Shown here in pieces: positions 1 to 4,622 of a DNA stretch of 5,105 bases; positions within the stretch are counted from its first letter, which is position 1; every line of letters begins with the position of its first letter. The DNA comes from an uncultured Collinsella sp. GTDB taxonomy: Bacteria; Actinomycetota; Coriobacteriia; Coriobacteriales; Coriobacteriaceae. The position numbers and the translations under genes were made by a program. The stretch covers positions 1-5,105 of the forward strand of contig URFU01000123.1 of NCBI GenBank assembly GCA_900547125.1. Reading direction: 5' to 3'. The notes below the pieces were generated by a model, which saw nothing but the letters and a program-made list of their open reading frames with translations, did no database searches and had not been told where the DNA came from.

Positions 1-770
1 GAGGCGCAGACCGTGCCGTTGTCGAACGTCTTCGAGCGGAGAATGTCCCGCACGGCGCGGGGGATGTCGGCCGAGCGGTGGATATAGGCCGGGCCGTTGC
101 CTGCGCCGACGCCGAGGGCGGGCTTGCCGGAGGAGTAAGCGGCCTTGACCATGCCCGGGCCACCGGTGGCGAGGATGATGTCGACGTCGCGCATGACCAT
201 GTTGGTCAGCTCGATGGAGGGGACATCGACCCAGCCGATGATGCCCTCGGGGGCGCCGGCCTTGACGGCGGCGTCAAGCACGAGCTTGGCGGCGGCGATG
301 GTGCACTTGGCGGCAGCCGGGTGCGGGGAGATGATGATGGCGTTGCGGGTCTTCAGGCAGATCAGCGTCTTGAAGATCGCAGTGGAGGTGGGGTTGGTCG
401 TCGGGATGACGGCGCCCACGATGCCGATGGGCTCGGCGATCTTGGTGATGCCGTAAGCCTCGTCGCGCTCCAGGACACCACAGGTCTTGGTGTTCTTGTA
501 AGCGTTGTAGATGTACTCTGCGGCGTAGTGGTTCTTGATGACCTTGTCCTCAAGAACGCCGCGGCCGGTCTCCTCGATGGCCATCTTCGCCAACGGGATA
601 CGAGCCTTGTTGGCGGCCATGGCGGCCTCATAGAAGATCTTGTCGACCTGCTCCTGCGTGTACGTAGCAAAAAGCGCCTGGGCCTCTCGCATCTGAGCGA
701 GCTTAGCCTCAAGCGCCTCTACGTTGTCCACAATTGCGGGAGTAGTGTTTTCCGGTGACTTTTTCACCAT
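1..770 (-). CDS. adhE: Bifunctional aldehyde-alcohol dehydrogenase AdhE, N-terminal part (cut by the window edge)
   Basis: The frame reads from ATG at 770 down to the left edge without a stop, giving 256 codons (MVKKSPENTTPAIVDN...). It matches the N-terminal acetaldehyde dehydrogenase domain of AdhE, the cytosolic NAD-linked enzyme that reduces acetyl-CoA to acetaldehyde and then ethanol in fermenters. Visible landmarks are IPTTNPTST (residues 122-130), ATGGPGMV (201-208), GVGAGNGPAY (220-229) and FDNGTVCA (249-256). Cys255 in the last motif corresponds to the catalytic cysteine of the aldehyde dehydrogenase half. Known AdhE proteins are about 860-890 residues, so the rest of this domain and the iron-dependent alcohol dehydrogenase half lie outside the window. 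A strong AAGGAGA sits 5 nt upstream of the ATG and settles the start. The gene has its own upstream region, separated from rpmB by a terminator, so it is probably transcribed alone. A stand-alone acetaldehyde dehydrogenase cannot be excluded without the C-terminal half. Confidence 0.93.
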   Translation of the reverse strand, partial: MVKKSPENTTPAIVDNVEALEAKLAQMREAQALFATYTQEQVDKIFYEAAMAANKARIPLAKMAIEETGRGVLEDKVIKNHYAAEYIYNAYKNTKTCGVLERDEAYGITKIAEPIGIVGAVIPTTNPTSTAIFKTLICLKTRNAIIISPHPAAAKCTIAAAKLVLDAAVKAGAPEGIIGWVDVPSIELTNMVMRDVDIILATGGPGMVKAAYSSGKPALGVGAGNGPAYIHRSADIPRAVRDILRSKTFDNGTVCA

Positions 771-775
771 TTGTG

Positions 776-782
776 TCTCCTT
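776..782 (-). promoter_or_regulatory. Ribosome binding site of adhE
   Basis: The minus strand reads AAGGAGA followed by CACAA and the ATG at 770. This is a near-consensus Shine-Dalgarno sequence at normal spacing and fixes the adhE start. Confidence 0.8.
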
Positions 783-810
783 GCGATCGGAGATTTACCC
801 TACGCCTTGC

Positions 811-819
811 ATGATAGCA
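811..819 (-). promoter_or_regulatory. Candidate extended -10 promoter element of adhE
   Basis: On the minus strand TGCTATCAT (TG-n-TATCAT, 5 of 6 to TATAAT) lies about 40 nt upstream of the adhE start and would give a short leader. No good -35 lies at 17 nt, as is common for extended -10 promoters. An alternative pair, TTTACA (minus strand of 849-854) and AATAAT (minus strand of 824-829), fits each consensus at 5 of 6 but has a long 19-nt spacer. Only an RNA 5' end would choose between them. Confidence 0.4.
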
Positions 820-862
820 AGAAATTATTCGGCGAACGGTTAGATTCCTGTAAAAGGCACAC

Positions 863-892
863 TAAAACGCTTCAATAAACTGAAACGTTTTA
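863..892. promoter_or_regulatory. 30-bp near-palindrome, probable operator upstream of adhE
   Basis: Two 12-mers, TAAAACGCTTCA (863-874) and TGAAACGTTTTA (881-892), are inverted copies of each other with one mismatch, separated by 6 bp. Each 12-mer is itself a near-palindrome around a central CG, the style of LacI-family operators. The element lies just upstream of the candidate adhE promoter elements. A transcription factor site is the likeliest reading. As RNA it would form a 12-bp hairpin without a T-run, so a terminator is unlikely. The regulator is not identifiable from the sequence. Confidence 0.5.
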
Positions 893-921
893 ACAAAACT
901 ATCTACCAGTGCATCGCCCCG

Positions 922-979
922 CTCATTGGGGACAGGCTTACACGGGTGTTTTCGCTCATGTAAGCCTGTCCCCAATGAG
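922..979. repeat. REP/BIME-like 21-bp perfect inverted repeat
   Basis: The arms 922-942 (CTCATTGGGG...GGCTTACA) and 959-979 (TGTAAGCC...CCCCAATGAG) are perfect reverse complements around a 16-nt loop (943-958). A G:T pair at 921/980 and a C:G pair at 920/981 extend the stem. No T-run follows on either strand, and a separate terminator lies 5 bp away, so it is not simply a transcription terminator. Palindromes with GGGGACAG/CTGTCCCC cores resemble dispersed extragenic elements mobilised by REP-associated tyrosine transposases (TnpA-REP/RAYT). Membership in such a family is inferred; copy number cannot be seen in one window. Confidence 0.6.
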
Positions 980-984
980 TGCAA

Positions 985-1015
985 AAAGGCGCCCTCCGTA
1001 GGGGAGGGCGCCTTT
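985..1015 (-). terminator. Rho-independent terminator of rpmB
   Basis: A perfect 13-bp stem (AAAGGCGCCCTCC at 985-997 with GGAGGGCGCCTTT at 1003-1015) closes a 5-nt loop. Read on the minus strand, the stem runs into TTTTT (A983-A987 on the plus strand), so it works best for transcription leaving rpmB, whose stop codon is about 70 nt upstream. The plus-strand side has only TTT, so activity in that direction should be weak. It insulates adhE from rpmB. Confidence 0.85.
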
Positions 1016-1083
1016 GGTAAGTTCTATGTGAACGCGAGGTCTTTGACCCGGAGAGTCCGAGGTACTTGTTGGTAAGACCTTAT

Positions 1084-1272
1084 TTAGGAGCGCGCAACCT
1101 TGCCGGACTTGAGGCAGGTGGAGCAAACGTTCATCTTGCGACGGTGACCATCGACGACGACGTAGACGCGCTGGATGTTGGGGCGGAACTTACGGTTGGT
1201 GACGCGGTGAGAGTGGCTGATGGAGCGACCGGCAACGGGGTGCTTACCGCAAACTTCGCAAACTTTGGACAT
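1084..1272 (-). CDS. rpmB: 50S ribosomal protein L28, zinc-binding (C+) form
   Basis: The 62-residue product MSKVCEVCGKHPVAGRSISH... is a full-length bL28, a small basic protein of the large ribosomal subunit. SHSHRVTNRKFRPNIQRV (19-36) is the family signature. Two C-x-x-C pairs, C5/C8 and C50/C53, are in the positions of the zinc-ribbon form, as opposed to the cysteine-free form used under zinc limitation in some bacteria. The frame continues upstream to an ATG at 1320, but the AAGGAGG at 1279-1285 and conserved N-terminus MSKVC place the start at 1272. The gene is monocistronic, with its own promoter and terminator, and is divergent from the pyr operon. Whether a second, cysteine-free L28 exists elsewhere in the genome cannot be seen. 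Confidence 0.96.
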   Translation of the reverse strand: MSKVCEVCGKHPVAGRSISHSHRVTNRKFRPNIQRVYVVVDGHRRKMNVCSTCLKSGKVARS

Positions 1273-1278
1273 AACTGA

Positions 1279-1285
1279 CCCTCCT
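1279..1285 (-). promoter_or_regulatory. Ribosome binding site deciding the rpmB start
   Basis: The minus strand reads AAGGAGG 6 nt before the ATG at 1272. It excludes the in-frame upstream ATG at 1320, which would add 16 residues foreign to L28. Confidence 0.8.
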
Positions 1286-1326
1286 TGGGCGACAAACGAA
1301 CATGTCGCGTTAACAAACAAGCCTGA

Positions 1327-1335
1327 ACTATAGCA
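1327..1335 (-). promoter_or_regulatory. Candidate rpmB promoter, extended -10
   Basis: The minus strand reads TGCTATAGT (TG-n-TATAGT, 5 of 6), about 55 nt upstream of the rpmB start. The -35 region is poor (CGCACA at 17 nt). A 6-bp inverted pair, GCACAG (1333-1338) and CTGTGC (1349-1354), flanks the element; its role, if any, is unknown. Confidence 0.45.
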
Positions 1336-1563
1336 CAGAAGCAGCTCCCTGTGCGTAATCTACACAGAGATATTTCTCTTTTGGCGATAGTGCCCACGCC
1401 ACGGCCCTGGACGTAGATCCGATTTGCGTGCAGCAGAGGGGATTATGCCAGCTCGTGCGTACGTTTTCAAGCTCGTCCCACAAATATATATAGGTTTATT
1501 GAGCATTGGGCTCCGTTTACGGAATGCTCTGTATTTATGCTCGCAATTAAGCTCGAGGTTGGC
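1336..1563. other. Divergent intergenic region upstream of the pyr leader
   Basis: No gene or RNA gene is supported in this stretch between the rpmB promoter and the pyr leader. It includes an AT-rich run (1482-1492) and a hairpin of GAGCATT (1501-1507) with AATGCTC (1523-1529), with inner CCG-TTTA-CGG. The word AAGCTCG occurs twice (1469-1475 and 1549-1555). TTTTCA (1464-1469) and TATATA (1487-1492) are 17 bp apart and could be a weaker second plus-strand promoter. In that case the 1501-1529 hairpin would be near the RNA 5' end. Confidence 0.4.
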
Positions 1564-1569
1564 TACACT
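1564..1569 (+). promoter_or_regulatory. Candidate -10 element of the pyr operon promoter
   Basis: TACACT keeps the TA---T positions of a -10 box. It would start transcription near 1575-1577, exactly where the leader's regulatory pairing begins. The -35 match is poor (TCGCAA at 1541-1546). The main support is the fit with the leader structure, so confidence is modest. Confidence 0.4.
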
Positions 1570-1595
1570 ATCCCTTGACCATTAAAGGGGTACGA

Positions 1596-1649
1596 GATAC
1601 CCACATGGAATTACATAGCTGCCAAAGAGCAGCCCTTCCTGTGGGTGTC
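1596..1649 (+). promoter_or_regulatory. Putative PyrR-binding RNA hairpin
   Basis: The stem is GATACCCACA (1596-1605) with TGTGGGTGTC (1640-1649), then GGAA (1607-1610) with TTCC (1636-1639), an asymmetric internal loop (TTACATA against CC), and an upper stem GCTGC/GCAGC (1618-1622, 1629-1633) closing the hexaloop CAAAGA (1623-1628). Layout and hexaloop resemble the Bacillus PyrR binding loops, whose consensus is CNGNGR; the third base is A here. An adjacent small hairpin, GGGTA (1588-1592) with TACCC (1598-1602), competes with the base of this stem. Confidence 0.6.
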
Positions 1650-1684
1650 TGGTCCGCTTTAAGCGGTCGGGCATCTATTTTTTT
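1646..1684 (+). terminator. Leader attenuator terminator upstream of pyrR
   Basis: The core stem CCGCT/AGCGG (1654-1658, 1662-1666) is extended through a mismatch and a bulge by TGTCTG (1646-1652 region) with CGGGCA (1668-1673). It is followed by TCTATTTTTTT. The lower part shares bases 1646-1649 with the PyrR-type hairpin, and the loop and 3' arm with the antiterminator, as expected of a switch. Confidence 0.7.
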
Positions 1685-1702
1685 GACTGTGTCAGCAGTC
1701 AA
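1683..1702 (+). other. Second leader hairpin just upstream of the pyrR ribosome site
   Basis: TTGACTG (1683-1689) pairs perfectly with CAGTCAA (1696-1702) around the loop TGTCAG. It begins in the last Ts of the terminator run and ends 11 nt before the Shine-Dalgarno sequence (1714-1719). It could affect RNA stability or translation of pyrR. Function is unknown. Confidence 0.4.
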
Positions 1703-1723
1703 GACATGTGAGGAAGGAGATCG

Positions 1724-2308
1724 ATGGGCACGACTTCCCCCAAGGCGGTCATCATGGACGAGACCGCCGTCAATCGAGCGATGACCCGCATCGCGCACGA
1801 GATTCTCGAGCGCAACGAGGGCTGTGAAGACCTCGCTCTGGTCGGCATCGTCACGCGCGGCGACCTTCTGGCAAAGAAACTCGCCGAGGAGATCAAGGAG
1901 ATCGAGGGTGTCGACGTTCCGCTCGGCAGCCTCGACATCAGCTTCTACCGCGATGACTACGCTACCAATTTCGCTCCCGCGATCCACGCCACCAACATTC
2001 CCTTCAGTGTCGACGGCAAGCGCGTCGTGCTGGTGGACGACATCCTGTACACGGGCCGTACCATTCGCGCCGCTCTCGACGCCGTCATGGACTTGGGCCG
2101 TCCAAGCCGTATTGAGCTGGCAGTCCTCGTTGACCGCGGCCACCGCGAGCTCCCCATCTCGCCGGACTTTGTCGGCAAGAACGTTCCCTCGTCGCACGAG
2201 GAGAACGTGCACCTATATATGAAGGAAGTCGACGGCCGTACCGCCGTCGAGATCAACGACGTCGCGCCGGGTTCCCACGTGGGCTCCGCGCCGCTGGGAG
2301 GTGAGTAG
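1724..2308 (+). CDS. pyrR: Bifunctional pyr operon regulator / uracil phosphoribosyltransferase PyrR
   Basis: The 194-residue product is a PyrR: a UMP/UTP-responsive RNA-binding attenuation protein that also can make UMP from uracil and PRPP. The phosphoribosyltransferase fold is marked by the 13-residue PRPP-binding motif VVLVDDILYTGRT (101-113). Family-specific segments are GIVTRGD (41-47), DISFYRDD (71-78) and VDRGHRELPISPDFVGKN (136-153), all close to Bacillus-type PyrR. The family is usually about 175-185 residues, so this one carries a short extra tail (about 181-194, APGSHVGSAPLGGE), whose last codons also supply the pyrB Shine-Dalgarno sequence. AAGGAG at 1714-1719, 4 nt before the ATG, sets the start. 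It is the first gene of the operon and lies directly behind the attenuator it should control, implying autoregulation. Function is assigned by motif match. Confidence 0.95.
   Translation: MGTTSPKAVIMDETAVNRAMTRIAHEILERNEGCEDLALVGIVTRGDLLAKKLAEEIKEIEGVDVPLGSLDISFYRDDYATNFAPAIHATNIPFSVDGKRVVLVDDILYTGRTIRAALDAVMDLGRPSRIELAVLVDRGHRELPISPDFVGKNVPSSHEENVHLYMKEVDGRTAVEINDVAPGSHVGSAPLGGE
2297..2304 (+). promoter_or_regulatory. Ribosome binding site deciding the pyrB start
   Basis: GGAGGTGA is a full complement of the 16S rRNA 3' tail and lies inside the last pyrR codons. The upstream in-frame GTG (2301-2303) is within this site and cannot be its start, so the GTG at 2313, 8 nt after it, is preferred. 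Confidence 0.8.
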
Positions 2309-2312
2309 TACC

Positions 2313-3257
2313 GTGGCGTTCAACCATAAGCACCTGATCGACATTACCGAGTACTCCGAAGAGGACATCAAGCTCATCCTCGAGACCGCCAAGGCGTTCT
2401 CCGAGGTCAACGAGCGTGCGATCAAGAAGGTCCCCACGCTCAAGGGCAAGACCATCGTCAACATGTTCAACGAGCCCTCGACGCGCACCCGCAGCTCCTT
2501 CGAGCTCGCCGAGAAGCGTCTTTCGGCCGACAGTCTTAACTTTGGCGGCTCCTCGACCTCCACGGTCAAGGGCGAGAGCCTCGTCGACACCGTCGAGACC
2601 CTCAACGCCTACAAGATTGATTGCATCGTCGTTCGCGATAAGCACGCCGGTGCTCCCTACATCGTCACGCAGAACTCGCCCGCAAGCGTCATCTGCGCCG
2701 GTGACGGCAAGCACAACCATCCCACGCAGGCCCTGCTCGACCTGTACACCATCTGGGAGCACAAGGGTGACTTCCACGGTCTGAAGGTCGCCGTCGTCGG
2801 CGATATCGCCCACTCCCGTGTGTGTGGCTCACTGATCCCCGCTCTTAAGATCATGGGCTGCGAGACCTATGCCGTCGCCCCCGGCACGCTGCTGCCGCCG
2901 GCGCCCGAGGTTCTGGGTTGCGACCATGTGACGAGCGACCTCGATTCCGTCCTGCCCGAGCTGGACGTCGTCTACATGTTGCGCGTGCAGCAGGAGCGCC
3001 TCGAGGGCGCACCGTTCCCCACGATTCGTGAGTACCACAAGCTCTTCGGCCTGACCAAGGACCGCGAGAAGCTCATGAAGCCCGATGCGATCATCTGCCA
3101 CCCGGGCCCCATCAACCGCGGCGGCGAGTTCGACTCCTATATGGCCGACCACCCGCAACGCTCCGTCATCCTGGAGCAGGTCTACGCCGGTATCTGCGTG
3201 CGTATGGCTATCCTGTATCTGCTGCTTGGAGGTGCCGATAATGGCCTTGCTTCTTAA
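2313..3257 (+). CDS. pyrB: Aspartate carbamoyltransferase catalytic subunit
   Basis: The 314-residue product catalyses carbamoyl phosphate + L-aspartate to N-carbamoyl-L-aspartate, the committed step of pyrimidine synthesis, in the cytosol. The carbamoyl phosphate site FNEPSTRTRSSFE (52-64), with S56-T-R-T-R60, is complete. STSTVKGESL (81-90) supplies the serine and lysine that reach in from a neighbouring subunit in this family. R108, H136 and Q139 (HPTQALLDLY) and R224 (YMLRVQQER) match known substrate contacts. HPGPINRGGE (263-272) is the aspartate-side loop. Length fits the catalytic chain; no regulatory chain pyrI follows, so control is probably at the RNA level through PyrR. The start is GTG at 2313, leaving 4 nt after the pyrR stop. 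The last 17 nt overlap pyrC. The substrate motifs separate it from ornithine carbamoyltransferase. Confidence 0.96.
   Translation: MAFNHKHLIDITEYSEEDIKLILETAKAFSEVNERAIKKVPTLKGKTIVNMFNEPSTRTRSSFELAEKRLSADSLNFGGSSTSTVKGESLVDTVETLNAYKIDCIVVRDKHAGAPYIVTQNSPASVICAGDGKHNHPTQALLDLYTIWEHKGDFHGLKVAVVGDIAHSRVCGSLIPALKIMGCETYAVAPGTLLPPAPEVLGCDHVTSDLDSVLPELDVVYMLRVQQERLEGAPFPTIREYHKLFGLTKDREKLMKPDAIICHPGPINRGGEFDSYMADHPQRSVILEQVYAGICVRMAILYLLLGGADNGLAS
3228..3233 (+). promoter_or_regulatory. Ribosome binding site of pyrC inside pyrB
   Basis: GGAGGT encodes two glycines near the PyrB C-terminus and lies 7 nt before the pyrC ATG. With the 17-nt gene overlap, this suggests translational coupling of the two enzymes. 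Confidence 0.8.
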
Positions 3258-4530
3258 GAATGCCCACGTCGTCGACCCGTCCGTCGAGCTTGACGGTTTC
3301 GTTGGCGTCCTGATTGACGGCGACAAGATCGCCGAGGTCGGCGAGAATCTCGCCGTCGAGGGAGCCGAGGTCCGCGACCTTTCCGGCAAGTACCTCGTCC
3401 CTGGCCTGGTGGATATGTACGTTCACCTTCGCGAGCCCGGCTACGAGGTCAAAGAGGACATCGAGAGCGGCACCCGCGCAGCTGCCAAGGGCGGCTTTAC
3501 CGGCGTGTGCGCCATGCCCAACACCGATCCCGTCACCGATAACGGCACCGTCGTGGAGTTCGTCAAGTCCCGCGCTGCCGAGGTCGGCCACTGCCGCGTC
3601 TATCCGTCGGGCGCCATGACCCGCGGTCTTAAGGGCGAGGCCATATCCGAGATGGGCGATATGGTCGCCCACGGCGCCGTCGCCTTCACCGACGACGGTC
3701 GCGGCGTGCAGGGCGCTGGCATGCTCCGTCGCTGCATGGACTACGGCAAGATGTTCGGCAAGGTCTTTATGAGCCACTGCCAGGACGAGGACCTGGTCGG
3801 CCACGGCCAGATCAACGAGGGCAAGGTCTCGACCCGTCTTGCTCTCGAGGGCTGGCCGGCTGCCGGCGAGGAGCTCCAGATCGCCCGCGACATCGAGATC
3901 GCCAAGCTGACCGGTGCCAAGCTGCACATCCAGCACATCTCCACCGCCCATGGCCTGGAGATCGTGCGCGCCGGCAAGGCCGCCGGCGTTCAGGTTACCT
4001 GCGAGGCCACCCCGCACCACATGTTCCTGACCGAGAACGACCTGGACGAGACCTACAACACCTCGCTCAAGGTCAACCCGCCGCTGCGTACCGACGAGGA
4101 TGCCGAGGCCATCCGTCAGGGCGTCATCGACGGCACCGTCGACGTTATCGTCACCGATCACGCTCCCCATACCCCGTGGGAAAAGGCCCGCGAGTTCGAG
4201 CTCGCGCCCTTTGGCATGATCGGCCTCGAGACCTCGCTGTCGCTCGTGCTCACCGAGCTGGTCAACACGGGCAAGATGAGCATGGGCCGCATGGTCGAGC
4301 TCATGGCCATCAAGCCGCGTGAGATCCTGGGCCTCGACCAGGTTCAGGTCAAGGCGGGCTCCGTTGCCGACCTGACCGTGTTCGACCCCGCCGCAACCTG
4401 GACGGTCGGCGAGGACGGCTACGAGTCGCGTGCTGAGAACTCCGGTTTTGCCGGCCGCACGCTCACCGGTCGTGCCACCGATGTGTTTGTCGGCGGTAAG
4501 CAGACGCTCGCCGACGGCTGCATCTGCTAG
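3241..4530 (+). CDS. pyrC: Dihydroorotase (class I), with Tyr in place of the first metal-ligand His
   Basis: The 429-residue product is a class I dihydroorotase, an amidohydrolase-fold metalloenzyme that cyclises N-carbamoyl-aspartate to dihydroorotate. The N-terminal strand region (1-55) leads to GLVDMYVHLREPGYE (55-69), then MPNTDPVTDN (92-101), AFTDDGRGV (148-156), the SHCQDEDL ligand H179, the IQHIST ligand H232, and VTDHAPH with D306 and H310 (304-310). These match known class I metal and substrate residues, except position 60. The family has H-x-H there (for example DMHVHLREPG), while this gene reads Tyr60-Val-His62. Length and all other motifs are normal, and the frame is intact, so it does not look like decay. 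The ATG at 3241 is set by GGAGGT at 3228-3233. Its place between pyrB and pyrK supports a role in the pathway; whether activity is normal is open. Confidence 0.94.
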   Translation: MALLLKNAHVVDPSVELDGFVGVLIDGDKIAEVGENLAVEGAEVRDLSGKYLVPGLVDMYVHLREPGYEVKEDIESGTRAAAKGGFTGVCAMPNTDPVTDNGTVVEFVKSRAAEVGHCRVYPSGAMTRGLKGEAISEMGDMVAHGAVAFTDDGRGVQGAGMLRRCMDYGKMFGKVFMSHCQDEDLVGHGQINEGKVSTRLALEGWPAAGEELQIARDIEIAKLTGAKLHIQHISTAHGLEIVRAGKAAGVQVTCEATPHHMFLTENDLDETYNTSLKVNPPLRTDEDAEAIRQGVIDGTVDVIVTDHAPHTPWEKAREFELAPFGMIGLETSLSLVLTELVNTGKMSMGRMVELMAIKPREILGLDQVQVKAGSVADLTVFDPAATWTVGEDGYESRAENSGFAGRTLTGRATDVFVGGKQTLADGCIC

Positions 4531-4550
4531 CATAGCCTTATCGCTTTTGT

Positions 4551-4580
4551 GCGCGGTGCCCTTGCGGTGCCGCGCTTTCT
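4551..4580 (+). terminator. Possible weak or partial terminator between pyrC and pyrK
   Basis: The GC-rich 10-bp stem (4551-4575) is followed by TTTCT, an imperfect T-run. It contains two direct copies of GCGGTGCC (4553-4560, 4564-4571). It may reduce read-through into pyrK or simply protect the upstream mRNA from 3' decay. Complete termination is unlikely because no convincing pyrK promoter is visible. Confidence 0.4.
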
Positions 4581-4613
4581 GTTCGTTTTGACCATGCAAC
4601 CGCATGGGGGATT

Positions 4614-4617
4614 GGAG
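4614..4617 (+). promoter_or_regulatory. Ribosome binding site of pyrK
   Basis: GGAG is 5 nt before the ATG at 4623. The other nearby ATGs (4594, 4604) are out of frame with the product. Confidence 0.6.
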
Positions 4618-4622
4618 CGTCT

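Larger units (their letters stand above)
771..1083. other. Intergenic region between adhE and rpmB (313 bp)
   Basis: No gene is supported here. In order it holds the adhE ribosome site, candidate promoter and operator (776-892), the REP-like inverted repeat (922-979), the rpmB terminator (985-1015) and about 68 bp of rpmB 3' untranslated sequence. That last part shows only a weak 7-bp inverted pair (AGGTCTT at 1037-1043, AAGACCT at 1074-1080). Confidence 0.7.
1574..1684 (+). promoter_or_regulatory. PyrR-type transcription attenuator in the pyr leader
   Basis: Three mutually related RNA structures can be drawn. A long PyrR-binding-type hairpin spans 1596-1649. A terminator spans 1646-1673 and runs into TTTTTTT at 1678-1684. 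A 5' strand at 1574-1587 can pair with 1657-1671 in 13 pairs (two of them G:U): TTAAAG with CTTTAA, and GACC with GGTC, flanked by further pairs. That helix uses the terminator's loop and 3' arm and would therefore act as an antiterminator. In known PyrR systems, high UMP/UTP promotes PyrR binding and termination, and PRPP favours read-through. That logic is transferred here; the pairing is read from the sequence but not energy-calculated. Confidence 0.65.
4531..4622 (+). other. pyrC-pyrK intergenic gap with two hairpins
   Basis: This is the only sizeable gap in an otherwise compact operon. GCGCGGTGCC (4551-4560) pairs with GGTGCCGCGC (4566-4575) in ten pairs, two of them G:U, around a 5-nt loop; TTTCTGTT follows. 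A second stem CCATGC/GCATGG (4592-4597, 4602-4607) with an AACC loop stands just before the pyrK ribosome site. Confidence 0.6.

Noticed and set aside
78..758. Open frame of 226 codons on the plus strand opposite adhE
   Set aside because: The minus strand carries clear AdhE motifs throughout. The plus-strand product is a low-complexity Gly/Asp/Val-rich shadow without a ribosome site.
879..896. Possible Rex (NADH-sensing) operator upstream of adhE, because TTAACAA occurs at 890-896
   Set aside because: Only one half matches the TTGTTAA-N4-TTAACAA pattern. The opposite half (ACTGAAA) agrees at two of seven positions, so the palindrome with CG centres explains the sequence better.
922..979. CRISPR or insertion-sequence terminal repeat
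   Set aside because: There is only one inverted pair with a 16-nt loop, no regular spaced repeats, no transposase frame and no target-site duplication.
1021..1083. tRNA or other structured RNA in the rpmB 3' region
   Set aside because: Only a 7-bp inverted pair with a 30-nt spacing was found. No cloverleaf arms or TTC-containing T-loop could be drawn on either strand.
1273..1320. N-terminal extension of L28 to the ATG at 1320
   Set aside because: The strong ribosome site at 1279-1285 would lie inside the extension, and L28 proteins begin at MSKVC-like sequences.
3208..4605. Long open frame of 465 codons on the minus strand opposite pyrC
   Set aside because: It is a composition effect of GC-rich coding DNA. 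The product has no recognisable family features, while the plus strand encodes a complete dihydroorotase.
4588..4616. Internal promoter for pyrK, suggested by TTGACC at 4588-4593
   Set aside because: At 17 bp spacing the -10 position reads ATTGGA, which is not a -10 box. No alternative at 16-18 bp is better.
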